A DNA stretch of 64,000 nucleotides from Pedomonas sp051304405 (GTDB lineage Bacteria; Pseudomonadota; Alphaproteobacteria; Sphingomonadales; Sphingomonadaceae). The notes below the pieces were generated by a model. It searched no databases. It worked only from the letters and a program-made list of their open reading frames with translations, and was not told where the DNA came from. A program made the translations under genes and the position numbers. Positions within the stretch are counted from its first letter, which is position 1. The number at the start of each line of letters is the position of its first letter. Shown piece after piece: positions 1 to 8,660 of this stretch. The stretch spans positions 558,001-622,000 of the forward strand of contig NZ_JBPPGG010000002.1 in the NCBI RefSeq assembly GCF_051304405.1, read 5' to 3'.

Positions 1-414
1 GTGCCCATGGCGCGGGCGCTGGGCTATGCGCCGTTCGTCATCGATCCGCGCGCCGCGTTCGCCAGGGGGCGGTTCGAGGATGTGGAGGTCTCCCCGCTCT
101 GGCCCGACGAGGCGCTGCGGGCGTGGAAGCCGGACAGCCGCTCGGCCATCGTCACCCTCACCCACGATCCCAAGCTGGACGACCCCGCGCTGGCGGCGGC
201 TCTCGCCTCGCCTGCCTTCTATATTGCCGCGCTCGGCTCGCGCAAAACCCACGCTGCCCGGCTGGAGCGGCTGAAGGCGCAGGGGTTCGATGACGCGCAA
301 CTGGCGCGTATTCAGGGCCCGGCCGGCCTTGCCATCGGCGCGAAATCGCCCGCCGAGATTGCCCTCTCCATTGCCGCGCAGATGACGGCCCATCTGCGGC
401 AAGGAGCGGCCTGA
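1..414 (+). CDS. xdhC: XdhC family protein, C-terminal part (5' end outside window)
   Basis: The reading frame is open at base 1, so only the C-terminal 137 residues are seen. They match the Rossmann-type XdhC C-terminal domain: a MARALGY helix and a VIDPRAAF strand, then an ALGSRKTHAARL segment and the family signature GAKSPAEIALSI near the end. XdhC proteins bind molybdenum cofactor and help its sulfuration and insertion into xanthine dehydrogenase or CO dehydrogenase-type enzymes. The TGA stop overlaps the ATG of the next gene by one base, so the two are translationally coupled. The partner also handles molybdopterin, which supports a cofactor-maturation operon whose enzyme genes would lie upstream of the window. 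Confidence 0.85.
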   Translation: MPMARALGYAPFVIDPRAAFARGRFEDVEVSPLWPDEALRAWKPDSRSAIVTLTHDPKLDDPALAAALASPAFYIAALGSRKTHAARLERLKAQGFDDAQLARIQGPAGLAIGAKSPAEIALSIAAQMTAHLRQGAA

Positions 415-2033
415 TGCGCTTTGGCCCCGTCGCCCCGAAAGACGCCGAAGGTGCCATCCTCGCCCACAGCCTGAGCGTTGGCGGCCGCCGTCTGCGCAAG
501 GGCCTGCGGCTGACGGCAGACGACATCCGGTTTCTTGAGGCCGCCGGCCTTGATCAGGTGGTGGTGGCACAGCCGGATGCGGAGGATCTGCTGGAGGACG
601 ACGCGGCACGGCTTCTGGCCGAACGGCTGGCCGCCCCCGGCCTGCGGGTTGGCAAGGCGGCAACGGGGCGCTGCAATCTCTATGCGGACGTGCCGGGCCT
701 GGTGACGCTGGACGTCGAGGCGGTGCACCGCTTCAATCTGGTGGACGAGGCGATCACCCTGGCGACCCTGCCCCGCCATGCCCGGGCGGCGGCGGGCCAG
801 ATGGTCGCAACCATCAAGATCATTCCCTATGCCGTGCCCCGCACGCGGGTTGCGGCAGCGCTGGAGGCGGCGGCGGAGATCGGCCTTGGCCTCGCCCCCT
901 TTCAGCGGCAGCGGGTGGCATTGATCCAGACCCGCCTCCCCGGCCAGAGCGATGCCCTGTTCGCCAAGACCGAGCGGGTCACGGCGGCGCGCCTTGCCCC
1001 GCTCGGGCTCGGGCTCGACCGGACCCTGATCGTGCCCCACGAGACCGCAGCCGTGGCAGGGGCGCTCCAGGACGCGCCCGAGGATATCCTGCTGGTGATC
1101 GGCGCTTCAGCCATTGCCGACCGGCAGGACGTGATCCCGGCCGCCATTGTCCGCGCGGGCGGCCATGTGGAGCGGCTGGGGATGCCGGTCGACCCCGGCA
1201 ATCTGCTCTGCCTCGCCCGCCTCGGCGACCGCCCGGTGCTGGGCCTGCCGGGCTGCGCCCGCTCGCCCAAGCGCAACGGACTGGACATGGTGCTGGAGCG
1301 GCTGGCAGCCGGACTTTCCGTGGACAGCCGCACGATCGCGCACATGGGCGTCGGCGGCCTCATCGATGAGATCCCCGAGCGGCCGACGCCGCGCCGCAGC
1401 GCCGATGCAACTTCGGACCAGCCGGGGCCGATCGGGGCGATCGTGCTCGCTGCCGGGCAGTCCCGGCGCATGGGCGAGACGAACAAGCTGCTGATCGAGG
1501 TAGACGGCCGCCCGATCCTCGCCCATGTGGTCCGCACCCTCTGCGCGGCCGGTCTGCCGCCGCCGATCGTGGTGACGGGATGCGAGGCCGAACGGGTGCG
1601 GGCCGCCCTTGCGGACACGCCCGTGCGCTTCGTTCACAACGCCGACTTTGCGGACGGCCTCAGCACGTCCATCCGCGCCGGCGTCTCCAGCATCCCGGAG
1701 ACATGGAGCGGGTGCTTCATCTGCCTCGGCGATATGCCGGAGGTGACGCCCGCCACCCTGCGCGCGCTGATGGAAGCGTTCGACCCGGCGGCGGGCCGCT
1801 CCATCTGCGTGCCCGTCCACGAGGGCCGGCGCGGCAATCCGGTGCTGTGGGCACGCCAGCATTTCCCGCGCCTGATGGCCCTCAGCGGCGATGTAGGGGC
1901 AAGGCACCTGCTGGCCGAGCTTCAGGACGCGGTGGCCGAGGTGGAAACCCCGTCCCCCGGCGTGCTTCAGGATGTGGACACGCCCGCTCAGGCCGAAGCG
2001 CTCCTCGCGCGAAAACTTCAAAATATCGTGTAA
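414..2033 (+). CDS. Molybdopterin-binding / MocA-like nucleotidyltransferase fusion
   Basis: A 539-residue two-domain protein. Residues about 1-320 resemble the MoaB/MoeA-type molybdopterin-binding fold (a GASAIADRQDVIP loop near 230 and GLPGCARSPKRNG near 275). Residues about 340-539 form a MobA/MocA-like NTP transferase with the nucleotide-binding signature VLAAGQSRRMG and the acidic GDMPEVTPATL motif. MocA makes molybdopterin cytosine dinucleotide from CTP and Mo-cofactor, the form used by xanthine dehydrogenase and CO dehydrogenase families. The ATG overlaps the xdhC stop by one base. Fused proteins of this layout are common in alphaproteobacteria next to xdhC. Cytidylyl rather than guanylyl specificity is inferred from this context. 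Confidence 0.82.
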   Translation: MRFGPVAPKDAEGAILAHSLSVGGRRLRKGLRLTADDIRFLEAAGLDQVVVAQPDAEDLLEDDAARLLAERLAAPGLRVGKAATGRCNLYADVPGLVTLDVEAVHRFNLVDEAITLATLPRHARAAAGQMVATIKIIPYAVPRTRVAAALEAAAEIGLGLAPFQRQRVALIQTRLPGQSDALFAKTERVTAARLAPLGLGLDRTLIVPHETAAVAGALQDAPEDILLVIGASAIADRQDVIPAAIVRAGGHVERLGMPVDPGNLLCLARLGDRPVLGLPGCARSPKRNGLDMVLERLAAGLSVDSRTIAHMGVGGLIDEIPERPTPRRSADATSDQPGPIGAIVLAAGQSRRMGETNKLLIEVDGRPILAHVVRTLCAAGLPPPIVVTGCEAERVRAALADTPVRFVHNADFADGLSTSIRAGVSSIPETWSGCFICLGDMPEVTPATLRALMEAFDPAAGRSICVPVHEGRRGNPVLWARQHFPRLMALSGDVGARHLLAELQDAVAEVETPSPGVLQDVDTPAQAEALLARKLQNIV

Positions 2034-2057
2034 CCGACTGATTGGTTTTCGTTTTGA

Positions 2058-2642
2058 TTAACTGACAGCGCGTTCGGCGCGGAACTGCTCCAGCTCCTCC
2101 TCCGACGCGAGCCGCAGCAGTTTGCCCGACAGGTCCGGCGGGTGGCCGGCGCGCATCATGGCCGCAAACGCCTTGCGCCGGGCATCGGGATCATGGGGCG
2201 CTCCCTCTCCGAACGGCCCCCAGCGGCGGCGGCGCAAGTAGGCGACGGCGGCCTCCAGCGCATCCACCTCGTGAAGGGCTTCGTCCGTCACCTCCGCTCC
2301 GATGCCTGCCCCGCTCAGCGCCTGGCGGATGCGGTGCGCGCCCATGCCCCGGCGGGTGAGCGCCCGCGCCCGCCCCTCGGCAAAGGCCACATCATTCACC
2401 GCGCCCAGGCGCTCCACATAACCCACCGCCTCCGCGATCGCCGCTTCGGCCGCGCTGTCCAGCCCCTCGTCCGCCGTTACCGCCTCGACGTTCGACCCGG
2501 CATCCCACCCCTTTTCCCGAACCTTGCGGCGCAGGTAAGTGGCAAGCTTGTGGCGCGTGGTGGCGTAACGGGAGACGTAGCGCAGGGCCAGGTCTTTCAA
2601 ACGCGCAGTATTCAAAGGGGCTTGAGCCATGCGGAAAGACAC
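2058..2642 (-). CDS. recX: RecX family regulatory protein
   Basis: A 194-residue, helix-rich, basic protein with the N-terminal RecX pattern: LKDLALRYVSRYATTRHKL followed by a YLRRKVREKG stretch, and a later RALTRRGMGAHRIRQAL repeat. RecX proteins bind RecA and modulate its filament and strand-exchange activity. The tail converges on the MocA-like gene with only about 25 bases between them. recA is not adjacent. A GTG at the 3' boundary given here or the ATG at 2630 could be the start; neither has a strong ribosome-binding site. I saw no clear alphaproteobacterial SOS box (GTTC-N7-GTTC) upstream. Confidence 0.8.
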   Translation of the reverse strand: MSFRMAQAPLNTARLKDLALRYVSRYATTRHKLATYLRRKVREKGWDAGSNVEAVTADEGLDSAAEAAIAEAVGYVERLGAVNDVAFAEGRARALTRRGMGAHRIRQALSGAGIGAEVTDEALHEVDALEAAVAYLRRRRWGPFGEGAPHDPDARRKAFAAMMRAGHPPDLSGKLLRLASEEELEQFRAERAVS

Positions 2643-2803
2643 TTCATAGGAACGTCTCAGGGATCAATCGCCTTGATCCTGCCACAGTCGGGCCGGAATT
2701 TGAACGCGACTGACAGGCAAAAGTCCATGCTGGATGACAGTTTTGAGATGCAACCCGCGAGTCACGCGTGGTTGGGTCAGTTATTAGAGACGGGAGCGCA
2801 GCG

Positions 2804-4633
2804 TTGCTGAATTCGACTTCGCAGCAACTCAATGCCGACATCGTGAACGGGGTGGCGGATCAGTTGAACGGAAAGCCGGCCGCGCAAGTGAACGCGGCTG
2901 TGCTGACGCCGACGCCGACGGAAGACAGCCTGCCCCGTCGCTATGCGGACTTCGAGACCTTCACCGAGGCTCTGGATTACGCAGCGCAGGGTGTGCGCGG
3001 CTTCAACGTCTACACCGCCCGCGGCGAGCTGAAGGAAGTGCTGCCGTTCTCCGCCCTGCGCGAAGGCGCGATTGCCCATGCCCGGCGCCTGATGCATCTG
3101 GGCGTGGAGCGCGGTGATCGCATCGCCCTGATCGCCGAGACCTCCTCCGCCTTCATGATCGCGTTCAGCGCCTGCGCCTACGCGACCGGCCTGCCGGTGC
3201 CGCTGCCGCTGCCCACCTCCTTCGGTGGCCGCGAAGGCTACATCCAGCAGATCCGCAACCAGCTCTCCAGCAGCGAGCCCAAGGTGGTGCTGGCCCCGTC
3301 GGGCCTGATCGACATCATCCGCGAGGCCGCCGACGGCCTGGGCGCGGTCTTCGTCGGCGACTGGGAGGCGTTTGCCGCCCTGCCGCAGGCCGAGGGCGAG
3401 CTGCCCAAGGCGCACCCGGACGATGTGGCCTACCTCCAGTACTCCTCCGGCAGCACCCGCTTCCCGCACGGCGTCGAGGTGACCCACCGCGCCATGCTGG
3501 CCAACTGCCACGGCCAGGCCTACCACGGCACCCGCGTGCAGCCGACCGACCGCTGCATCTCCTGGCTGCCGTTCTATCACGACATGGGCCTTGTGGGCTG
3601 CTTCCTCGCCACGCTGACGAGCCAGGTCTCGACCGACCTTATCCCGACGGACGAGTTCGTGCGCCGCCCGCTGACGTGGCTGAAGCTGATCTCGGAAAAC
3701 AAAGGCACCACAATCTCTTACAGCCCGACTTTCGGGTATGACATCACCGCCCGTCGCGCCCCGTCCGACGTGGCCGAGAAGTTCGACCTGTCGCGCTGGC
3801 GCGTGGCGGGCAACGGCGGCGACATGATCCGCCCGGACGTGATGCAGGCCTTCATCGATGCGTTCGCCCCCGCGGGCTTCAAGCCGGGTGCGTTCATGCC
3901 GTCCTACGGCCTCGCCGAGGCGACCGTCGCCATCAGCTTTGTCCCCGTCGGCCAGGGCATCATCACCGATCTGGTGGACGAGCGCATGCTCTCGGGCGAC
4001 ATGGACAGCCCGCGCGACCCGCGCCAGCCGGCGCGCTACCGCGCCATCGTCAACTGCGGCAAGCCGCTGCCGGATCACTTCATCGAGATCCGCGACGAGA
4101 ACGACAAGGTCCTGCCGGAGCGGGCGATCGGCCGCGTGCTGGTCAAGGGCCCATCCATCATGAAGGGCTACTTCCGCGACCCGGAAGCGACCCGGGCGTG
4201 CCTCAGCGAGGACGGCTGGCTCGACACCGGCGACATGGGCTACCTGCTGGACGGCTCGCTCTATATCATCGGCCGCGCCAAGGACATGATCATCATCAAC
4301 GGCAAAAACCACTGGCCGCAGGACATCGAGTGGGCCGTTGAGCAGCTGCCGGGCTTCAAGAACGGCGACATCGCCGCCTTCGCGGTGACCGAGCCCAATG
4401 GCGAGGAGCGTCCCGCCGTGCTGGTGCAGTGCCGCGTCTCCGACCCGGCCGAGCGCATCCGCCTGCGCGAGGAAATCCGCGCCAAGGTGCGCCAGATCAC
4501 CGGCATGAACTGCATCGTCGAGCTGGTGCCGCCGCGCAGCCTGCCGCGCACCTCCTCGGGCAAGCTGAGCCGCTCCAAGGCGCGCCAGCTGTATCTCTCC
4601 GGCCAGATCGTCCCGCTCAGCGTCGCGGCTTGA
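2804..4633 (+). CDS. Fatty acyl-AMP ligase / acyl-ACP synthetase of the sphingolipid locus
   Basis: About 609 residues of the adenylate-forming superfamily. Visible motifs are the phosphate-binding loop YSSGSTRFPHGVEVTHRAM, the WLPFYHDMGL segment typical of FAAL enzymes, PSYGLAEATVA, the hinge DTGDMGYL...GRAKDMIIINGKN and the C-terminal lysine motif SSGKLSRSKARQ. It should activate a fatty acid as acyl-AMP and load it onto the ACP encoded at 5761. I chose TTG at 2804 because GGGAG lies 7 bases upstream; the in-frame GTG at 2768 would add 12 residues. It is the first gene of the acyl-AMP ligase-reductase-ACP-SPT cluster and corresponds in role to Caulobacter AcpS. Substrate chain length cannot be read from the sequence. 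Confidence 0.85.
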   Translation: MLNSTSQQLNADIVNGVADQLNGKPAAQVNAAVLTPTPTEDSLPRRYADFETFTEALDYAAQGVRGFNVYTARGELKEVLPFSALREGAIAHARRLMHLGVERGDRIALIAETSSAFMIAFSACAYATGLPVPLPLPTSFGGREGYIQQIRNQLSSSEPKVVLAPSGLIDIIREAADGLGAVFVGDWEAFAALPQAEGELPKAHPDDVAYLQYSSGSTRFPHGVEVTHRAMLANCHGQAYHGTRVQPTDRCISWLPFYHDMGLVGCFLATLTSQVSTDLIPTDEFVRRPLTWLKLISENKGTTISYSPTFGYDITARRAPSDVAEKFDLSRWRVAGNGGDMIRPDVMQAFIDAFAPAGFKPGAFMPSYGLAEATVAISFVPVGQGIITDLVDERMLSGDMDSPRDPRQPARYRAIVNCGKPLPDHFIEIRDENDKVLPERAIGRVLVKGPSIMKGYFRDPEATRACLSEDGWLDTGDMGYLLDGSLYIIGRAKDMIIINGKNHWPQDIEWAVEQLPGFKNGDIAAFAVTEPNGEERPAVLVQCRVSDPAERIRLREEIRAKVRQITGMNCIVELVPPRSLPRTSSGKLSRSKARQLYLSGQIVPLSVAA

Positions 4634-4656
4634 GCGCGTCCAGCCAGAATCGATCC

Positions 4657-5589
4657 ATGACGAACCGGGTCGTCGCCGTGACCGGCGCGACCGGGTTCGT
4701 CGGCACGCACCTGATCCGCCAGCTGGCCCGGCTGGGTTGGGACGTGCGCGCCCTCACCCGCCGCCCGCAAGTGCTGGAATCCGGCATCACCTGGGTGAAG
4801 GGCAGCCTTGAGGATGCGCGCTCCCTTGCCGAGCTGGTGCTGGGCGCAAGCCACTGCATCCATGTGGCGGGCGCCATCAAGGGCCGCAACCGCGACGATT
4901 TCGCCCGCGCCAACATCGAGGGCACCGAGCGAATCCTGGCCGCCTGCGCCGGCGGCGGCGTCGAGCGGTTTCTCCATGTCTCGTCCCTCGCGGCACGGGA
5001 GCCCTCTCTCTCCGACTACGCCTGGAGCAAGCGCGAGGCCGAGGAGCTGGTGCGCGCCAGGGCCGGGGGAACCTGGGCCATTGTGCGCCCGCCCGCCGTC
5101 TACGGCCCCGGCGACCGGGAAACCCTCAGCCTGTTCCAGGCCGCGAAGTTCGGCCTTGCGCCCCTGCCCAATGCCCGGGCGCGCGCCTCCCTCATTCATG
5201 TGGGCGACCTCGCCGCAGCGCTCGCGGCCGCGCTGGACGCCGATGAGTCCATCCACGGCACCCTCGCCGAAGTGCACGACGGCCAGCCGGGCGGCTACCT
5301 GCTGGCGGACCTCTACAAGCGGATCGGCGCGGCCTTCGGCAAGCGGGTGGCCTGCGTGCCGGTGCCGGCCCTGCTCCTGCGCGGCGTGGGCCAGGCCAAT
5401 GCGGTGCTGGCGCCGTTCCTCGGCCGGGTGCCGATGGTGACCCCCGGCAAGGTGCGCGAGCTGCTCCACCCGGACTGGACCACGGCGGACGACACCCTGC
5501 AGCGGCTGACCGGCTGGCAGCCGGCCATCAGCGCCGACGCAGGGCTGCTGGAGACCGCCCGCTGGTATCAGGCCCACGGATGGCTGTGA
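4657..5589 (+). CDS. cerR: NAD-dependent epimerase/dehydratase-like reductase, candidate ketosphinganine/ceramide reductase
   Basis: A 310-residue extended short-chain dehydrogenase. It begins with the Rossmann signature VTGATGFVGTHL and carries the catalytic YAWSK (Tyr121, Lys125) preceded by a VSS strand, then RPPAVYGPGD typical of this family. ATG at 4657 lies 23 bases after the ligase stop. In Caulobacter a protein of this family next to spt (CerR) reduces the 3-keto group in ceramide synthesis; I infer the same role from the neighbourhood. Generic members act on nucleotide sugars or sterols, so context carries the assignment. Confidence 0.78.
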   Translation: MTNRVVAVTGATGFVGTHLIRQLARLGWDVRALTRRPQVLESGITWVKGSLEDARSLAELVLGASHCIHVAGAIKGRNRDDFARANIEGTERILAACAGGGVERFLHVSSLAAREPSLSDYAWSKREAEELVRARAGGTWAIVRPPAVYGPGDRETLSLFQAAKFGLAPLPNARARASLIHVGDLAAALAAALDADESIHGTLAEVHDGQPGGYLLADLYKRIGAAFGKRVACVPVPALLLRGVGQANAVLAPFLGRVPMVTPGKVRELLHPDWTTADDTLQRLTGWQPAISADAGLLETARWYQAHGWL

Positions 5590-5760
5590 CGGGCGGCTTT
5601 GACGGGTAGCGGTGACGAGCGGCCATGACGAGGGATGGTCATAAGCCCCGACCCGGACTAAGAGACTCGCGAACCGGCAGGCTTCTGCCCTCGCCCTGCC
5701 CCGCTTTGACCATAATGTCGGAGCATGCGGGACAAAACACATGCAACTAGGTCGTCGTTT

Positions 5761-6018
5761 ATGCTGTCGCACCAACAAATCTACGAAGTTCTCACCCGCC
5801 TGATCGCGCCGTTCAACAAGAAGGGCGTTGCGTTGACGCCCGATACGTCGTTCGCCAGCGATCTGGAGTTTGACTCGCTGACCGTAATGGATCTGGTTGC
5901 AGCCATTGAAGACGAGTTCGACATCACCCTGCCGCTCAACATGCTGCCGGATCTGGAGACCATTGGCCACGTGGCCTCTGCTGTCGAGAAGATCCTGAAG
6001 GATCGGGCCAATGGCTGA
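5761..6018 (+). CDS. Acyl carrier protein dedicated to sphingolipid synthesis
   Basis: An 85-residue acidic helical protein with the phosphopantetheine site EFDSLTVMDL (Ser39 when counted from the ATG at 5761). An upstream in-frame ATG at 5725 would give 97 residues, but the conserved fold starts at MLSHQQIYEVL, so I prefer 5761. It overlaps the spt start by 8 bases, giving tight translational coupling. It presumably carries the acyl chain that serine palmitoyltransferase condenses with serine, as in Caulobacter where a cluster ACP is needed for ceramide synthesis. About 170 bases separate it from the upstream reductase gene, enough for an internal promoter, although I see no convincing one. 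Confidence 0.85.
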   Translation: MLSHQQIYEVLTRLIAPFNKKGVALTPDTSFASDLEFDSLTVMDLVAAIEDEFDITLPLNMLPDLETIGHVASAVEKILKDRANG

Positions 6019-7249
6019 TCTGCTCGCCAAATTCGACGGACTCATCAACGAACGGGCGGCGCTGAACGCCACCGGCCTGCCGGACCCGTTCCGTGTGGTG
6101 ATGGAAAAGGTGATCTCGCCGACCGAGGCCATCATCAACGGCCGCCACACCATCCTGGTCGGCACCTACAACTACATGGGCCTCACCTTCCACCCGGAGG
6201 TGATCAAGGCGGGCCAGGAAGCGCTGGAGCAGTTCGGCTCGGGCACCACCGGCAGCCGCGTGCTGAACGGCACCTACGCCGGGCACAAGGCGCTGGAGCA
6301 GACGCTGGCCGACTTCTACGGCACGAAACATGCCATGGTGTTCTCCACCGGCTACCAGGCGAACCTGGGCATGTGCTCCACGCTGGTCGGCAAGGGCGAC
6401 TACATCATCATCGACGCCGACAGCCACGCCTCCATCTATGACGGCTGCATGCTCGGCAACGCCGACGTGGTGCGCTTCAAGCACAACTCGCCGGAGGATC
6501 TGGACAAGCGCCTGCGCCGCCTGCCGAAGGAAGCGGGCAAGCTGGTGGTGCTGGAAGGCGTCTACTCCATGCTGGGCGATATCGCCCGCCTGAAGGAACT
6601 GGTTGAGGTCGCCAAGGCGCACGACGCCACCATCCTCGACGACGAAGCCCACGCCATGGGCTTCTTCGGCGAGAAAGGCCGCGGCGTGGTCGAGGCCGCA
6701 GGCGTCGAGGACCAGGTGGACTTCGTCGTCGGCACCTTCTCCAAGTCGGTCGGCACCATCGGCGGCTTCGTGGTCTCCAATCACCCGAAGTTCGACATCC
6801 TGCGGGTGGTCTGCCGCCCCTACGTGTTCACCGCCTCGCTGCCGCCGTCGGTGGTTGCCACCGCCCGCAAGGCCATCGAGCTGATCGCCACCCAGTCCGA
6901 GCGGCGCCGCCAGCTGATGGAAAACAGCCGCAGCCTGCACAGCGGCCTCAAGGCCGCCGGCTTCCAGCTCGGCACCGAGGAAGCGGAAAGCGCCATCATC
7001 GCGGTCATCTGCCCGGATCAGGACACGACCGTGAAGCTGTGGGCCACCCTGCTCGAAAACGGCGTCTACGTGAACATGGCCCGCCCGCCGGCCACGCCGC
7101 ACGGCCTCTACCTCATCCGCATGTCGCTGTGCGCCGAACACCGGCCGGAACAGGTCAAGACCATCGTCGAGCGCTTCACCGCCGCCGCCCACGCCGTGGG
7201 CTACCCGCTGGGCCAGAAGTTCCTCGACGTGCCGCTCACCTCGGCCTGA
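6011..7249 (+). CDS. spt: Serine palmitoyltransferase (alpha-oxoamine synthase family)
   Basis: A 412-residue PLP enzyme. It condenses L-serine with an acyl thioester to give 3-ketosphinganine, the first committed step of sphingolipid synthesis. Visible family residues are His139 in DADSHASIYDG, Asp211/His214 in DDEAHAMG and the PLP-binding Lys245 in GTFSKSVGTIGG. The length is as expected for soluble bacterial SPT. The family also includes 2-amino-3-ketobutyrate ligase, BioF and HemA. The choice of SPT rests on the SMLGDIA and TFSKS variants together with the adjacent ACP, acyl ligase and reductase genes. The start overlaps the acp stop, and a strong intrinsic terminator follows 28 bases after the stop. 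Confidence 0.9.
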   Translation: MADLLAKFDGLINERAALNATGLPDPFRVVMEKVISPTEAIINGRHTILVGTYNYMGLTFHPEVIKAGQEALEQFGSGTTGSRVLNGTYAGHKALEQTLADFYGTKHAMVFSTGYQANLGMCSTLVGKGDYIIIDADSHASIYDGCMLGNADVVRFKHNSPEDLDKRLRRLPKEAGKLVVLEGVYSMLGDIARLKELVEVAKAHDATILDDEAHAMGFFGEKGRGVVEAAGVEDQVDFVVGTFSKSVGTIGGFVVSNHPKFDILRVVCRPYVFTASLPPSVVATARKAIELIATQSERRRQLMENSRSLHSGLKAAGFQLGTEEAESAIIAVICPDQDTTVKLWATLLENGVYVNMARPPATPHGLYLIRMSLCAEHRPEQVKTIVERFTAAAHAVGYPLGQKFLDVPLTSA

Positions 7250-7276
7250 GGCACAGCCCACACGCACGGGACATGA

Positions 7277-7309
7277 AGGCGGGGCCGCAAGGCTCCGCCT
7301 CTTTTTTCT
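7277..7309 (+). terminator. Intrinsic terminator of the spt operon
   Basis: A 10-bp GC-rich stem (7277-7286 paired with 7291-7300, one G-U pair) is capped by a GCAA tetraloop and followed by a run of six T from 7302. It lies 28 bases after the spt stop. Confidence 0.85.
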
Positions 7310-7330
7310 TTGTGATTTCAGGTCATTGAT

Positions 7331-7491
7331 TGCAGGAGGGGCTTACCCCTCCTGCACCTCCCTTTTTTCTATAGGGACGTGCGTGTGAACAAGGGCGCGG
7401 CCCATTCAAATACCCCGTTTCAGATGGCGCACAGATAACGCGGCCCGATAAACGAAATGGGAGGTGCAGGAGGGTCCGAGACCCTCCTGCA
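7331..7491. repeat. Paired-palindrome element, locus A
   Basis: Two hairpins in inverted orientation. The left one has arms 7331-7341 and 7346-7356 (11 bp, 4-base loop). The right one has arms 7465-7476 and 7480-7491 (12 bp, loop CGA). Each palindrome is followed on its inner side by CTCCC/GGGAG, and GCGGCCCGATAAACG lies before the right arm. The element sits between the converging ends of spt and the nucleotidyltransferase-like gene. It belongs to a five-copy family in this window. Confidence 0.8.
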
Positions 7492-7523
7492 AACAAAAAA
7501 GTCCTGAAAAACTCCCCCAGACC

Positions 7524-8513
7524 CTACCGGATCGCGCCCTTGCGCTTGAGGTCCCGGAACAGGACGAGGCCGCCGATGATGGGGTGGCGGCGGTGCCAGG
7601 GTTTGATCTCGACGGTAACGCCCGAGTGGCGGGTGATCTTCCAGGCGAGGTAGTCGATGCCGCCGGTGAAGGTGGCGGTTGCCTTGATGAGGCGCAGCGC
7701 GGAGAGCAGCTTGCCTTGCAGGCTGCGCAGCGACCATGCGATGCGGCCCCGGAGGCGCCGGGCGCCGGTGACGGCGGGAAGCGCCACCCGATCGCCCTCT
7801 ACCGTGGCCGGGATGCCGGCGGCTTCCAGCGCGGGCGCGGTGATGGCGAGGTAGTAGTCCGGCGCAAGGTCGAACAGTTCGAGGCCCTTGCCCTTCTTCT
7901 CGGCGCGCAGTTCGGAGCCGTAGGTCAGGCCGAAGGCGGCCACCCACAGCGCGCGGACCGTGGCCTCGGCGGGCAGCATCGGCCGGGCCGCGCGCAGCAA
8001 CGTGGCAGGCGCCTGGGCGACGGCGCTGATGACGGCGCCCCTCGCCTCCGGCCGCGCCCATACCAGCAGCGACGGCTGGGCGAAACGCGCCCACACCGAG
8101 ACGTTGAAGCAGGCGGGACTGGCGAGATGGCGGAACTGCTCGACCGTGAGAACGGCATATTTGGCGCGGTAGGTAACGCCCTCGATCTCCTCCTCCGCGT
8201 AGAAGACGTTGGGCGGAATGAGCCGATTGGCGATGGCGAGGCCCGCGCTGCCGTAGGCGTGCCGGTAGCTGTCCACCAGCACATAGAAGTCGAGCAAGGT
8301 GCCGGAGAGGTCGCCGGTCCTGAGGGCGGAGCCGTAGAACAGCACCGCCTGCGCCGCCGCGCCGTAGCGGCTTGCCACCCGCTCGGCGAAGGCCGCCACC
8401 ACAGGATGCGGCGGCGTGGCGAGCTGGGAGGAAATGAGGTCGATGAGGTTTGAGGCAGGAGGGTTCTGGACCCTCCTGCTCCTCCCATTCGGTTCAACGG
8501 CCGTGCCCGTCAT
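7524..8513 (-). CDS. Tam41-like nucleotidyltransferase, candidate CTP:(ceramide-)phosphate cytidylyltransferase
   Basis: 329 residues from the ATG at 8513; a GTG at 8549 would add 12. Residues about 55-140 read as a nucleotidyltransferase core of the Tam41/Mmp37 type: a strand ending FYGSALRTGDLSG, the metal-binding acidic strand LLDFYVLVDSY, then IPPNVFY and TYRAKYAVLT. Tam41 makes CDP-diacylglycerol from phosphatidate and CTP. The gene stands immediately upstream of spt on the other strand and downstream of a lipid kinase, so I infer a role in sphingolipid headgroup synthesis, possibly activating ceramide phosphate. The segment encoding residues 12-19 lies inside a paired-palindrome element, so the true start could be further in (for example GTG near 8400). 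Family assignment by eye; moderate confidence. Confidence 0.6.
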   Translation of the reverse strand: MTGTAVEPNGRSRRVQNPPASNLIDLISSQLATPPHPVVAAFAERVASRYGAAAQAVLFYGSALRTGDLSGTLLDFYVLVDSYRHAYGSAGLAIANRLIPPNVFYAEEEIEGVTYRAKYAVLTVEQFRHLASPACFNVSVWARFAQPSLLVWARPEARGAVISAVAQAPATLLRAARPMLPAEATVRALWVAAFGLTYGSELRAEKKGKGLELFDLAPDYYLAITAPALEAAGIPATVEGDRVALPAVTGARRLRGRIAWSLRSLQGKLLSALRLIKATATFTGGIDYLAWKITRHSGVTVEIKPWHRRHPIIGGLVLFRDLKRKGAIR

Positions 8514-8617
8514 TTCACGCGTGCCATCCAGATGATCGGGGCGCACCACGTGCGAGACAGGCGCGGCCCGTTAAAACGCAAGGGGGATCTCCAAGGGGGT
8601 CCGAGACCCCCCCTTGG
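8455..8617. repeat. Paired-palindrome element, locus B
   Basis: Left hairpin: arms 8455-8464 and 8470-8479. Right hairpin: 8591-8617 around the core GGGGTCCGAGACCCC. GCGCGGCCCGTTAAAACG at 8561 precedes the right arm, as in the other copies. Unlike the rest of the family it lies between two genes on the same strand and overlaps the predicted 5' end of the nucleotidyltransferase-like gene. Confidence 0.75.
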
Positions 8618-8652
8618 AATACAACGTTGGAATACAACGTTGGAATACAACA
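8614..8652. repeat. 13-bp tandem repeat, three copies
   Basis: TTGGAATACAACG occurs at 8614-8626 and 8627-8639, and once more at 8640-8652 with the last base changed to A. The array abuts the right palindrome of locus B and ends 8 bases before the stop codon of the minus-strand lipid kinase gene. Confidence 0.9.
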
Positions 8653-8660
8653 GGACTGCC

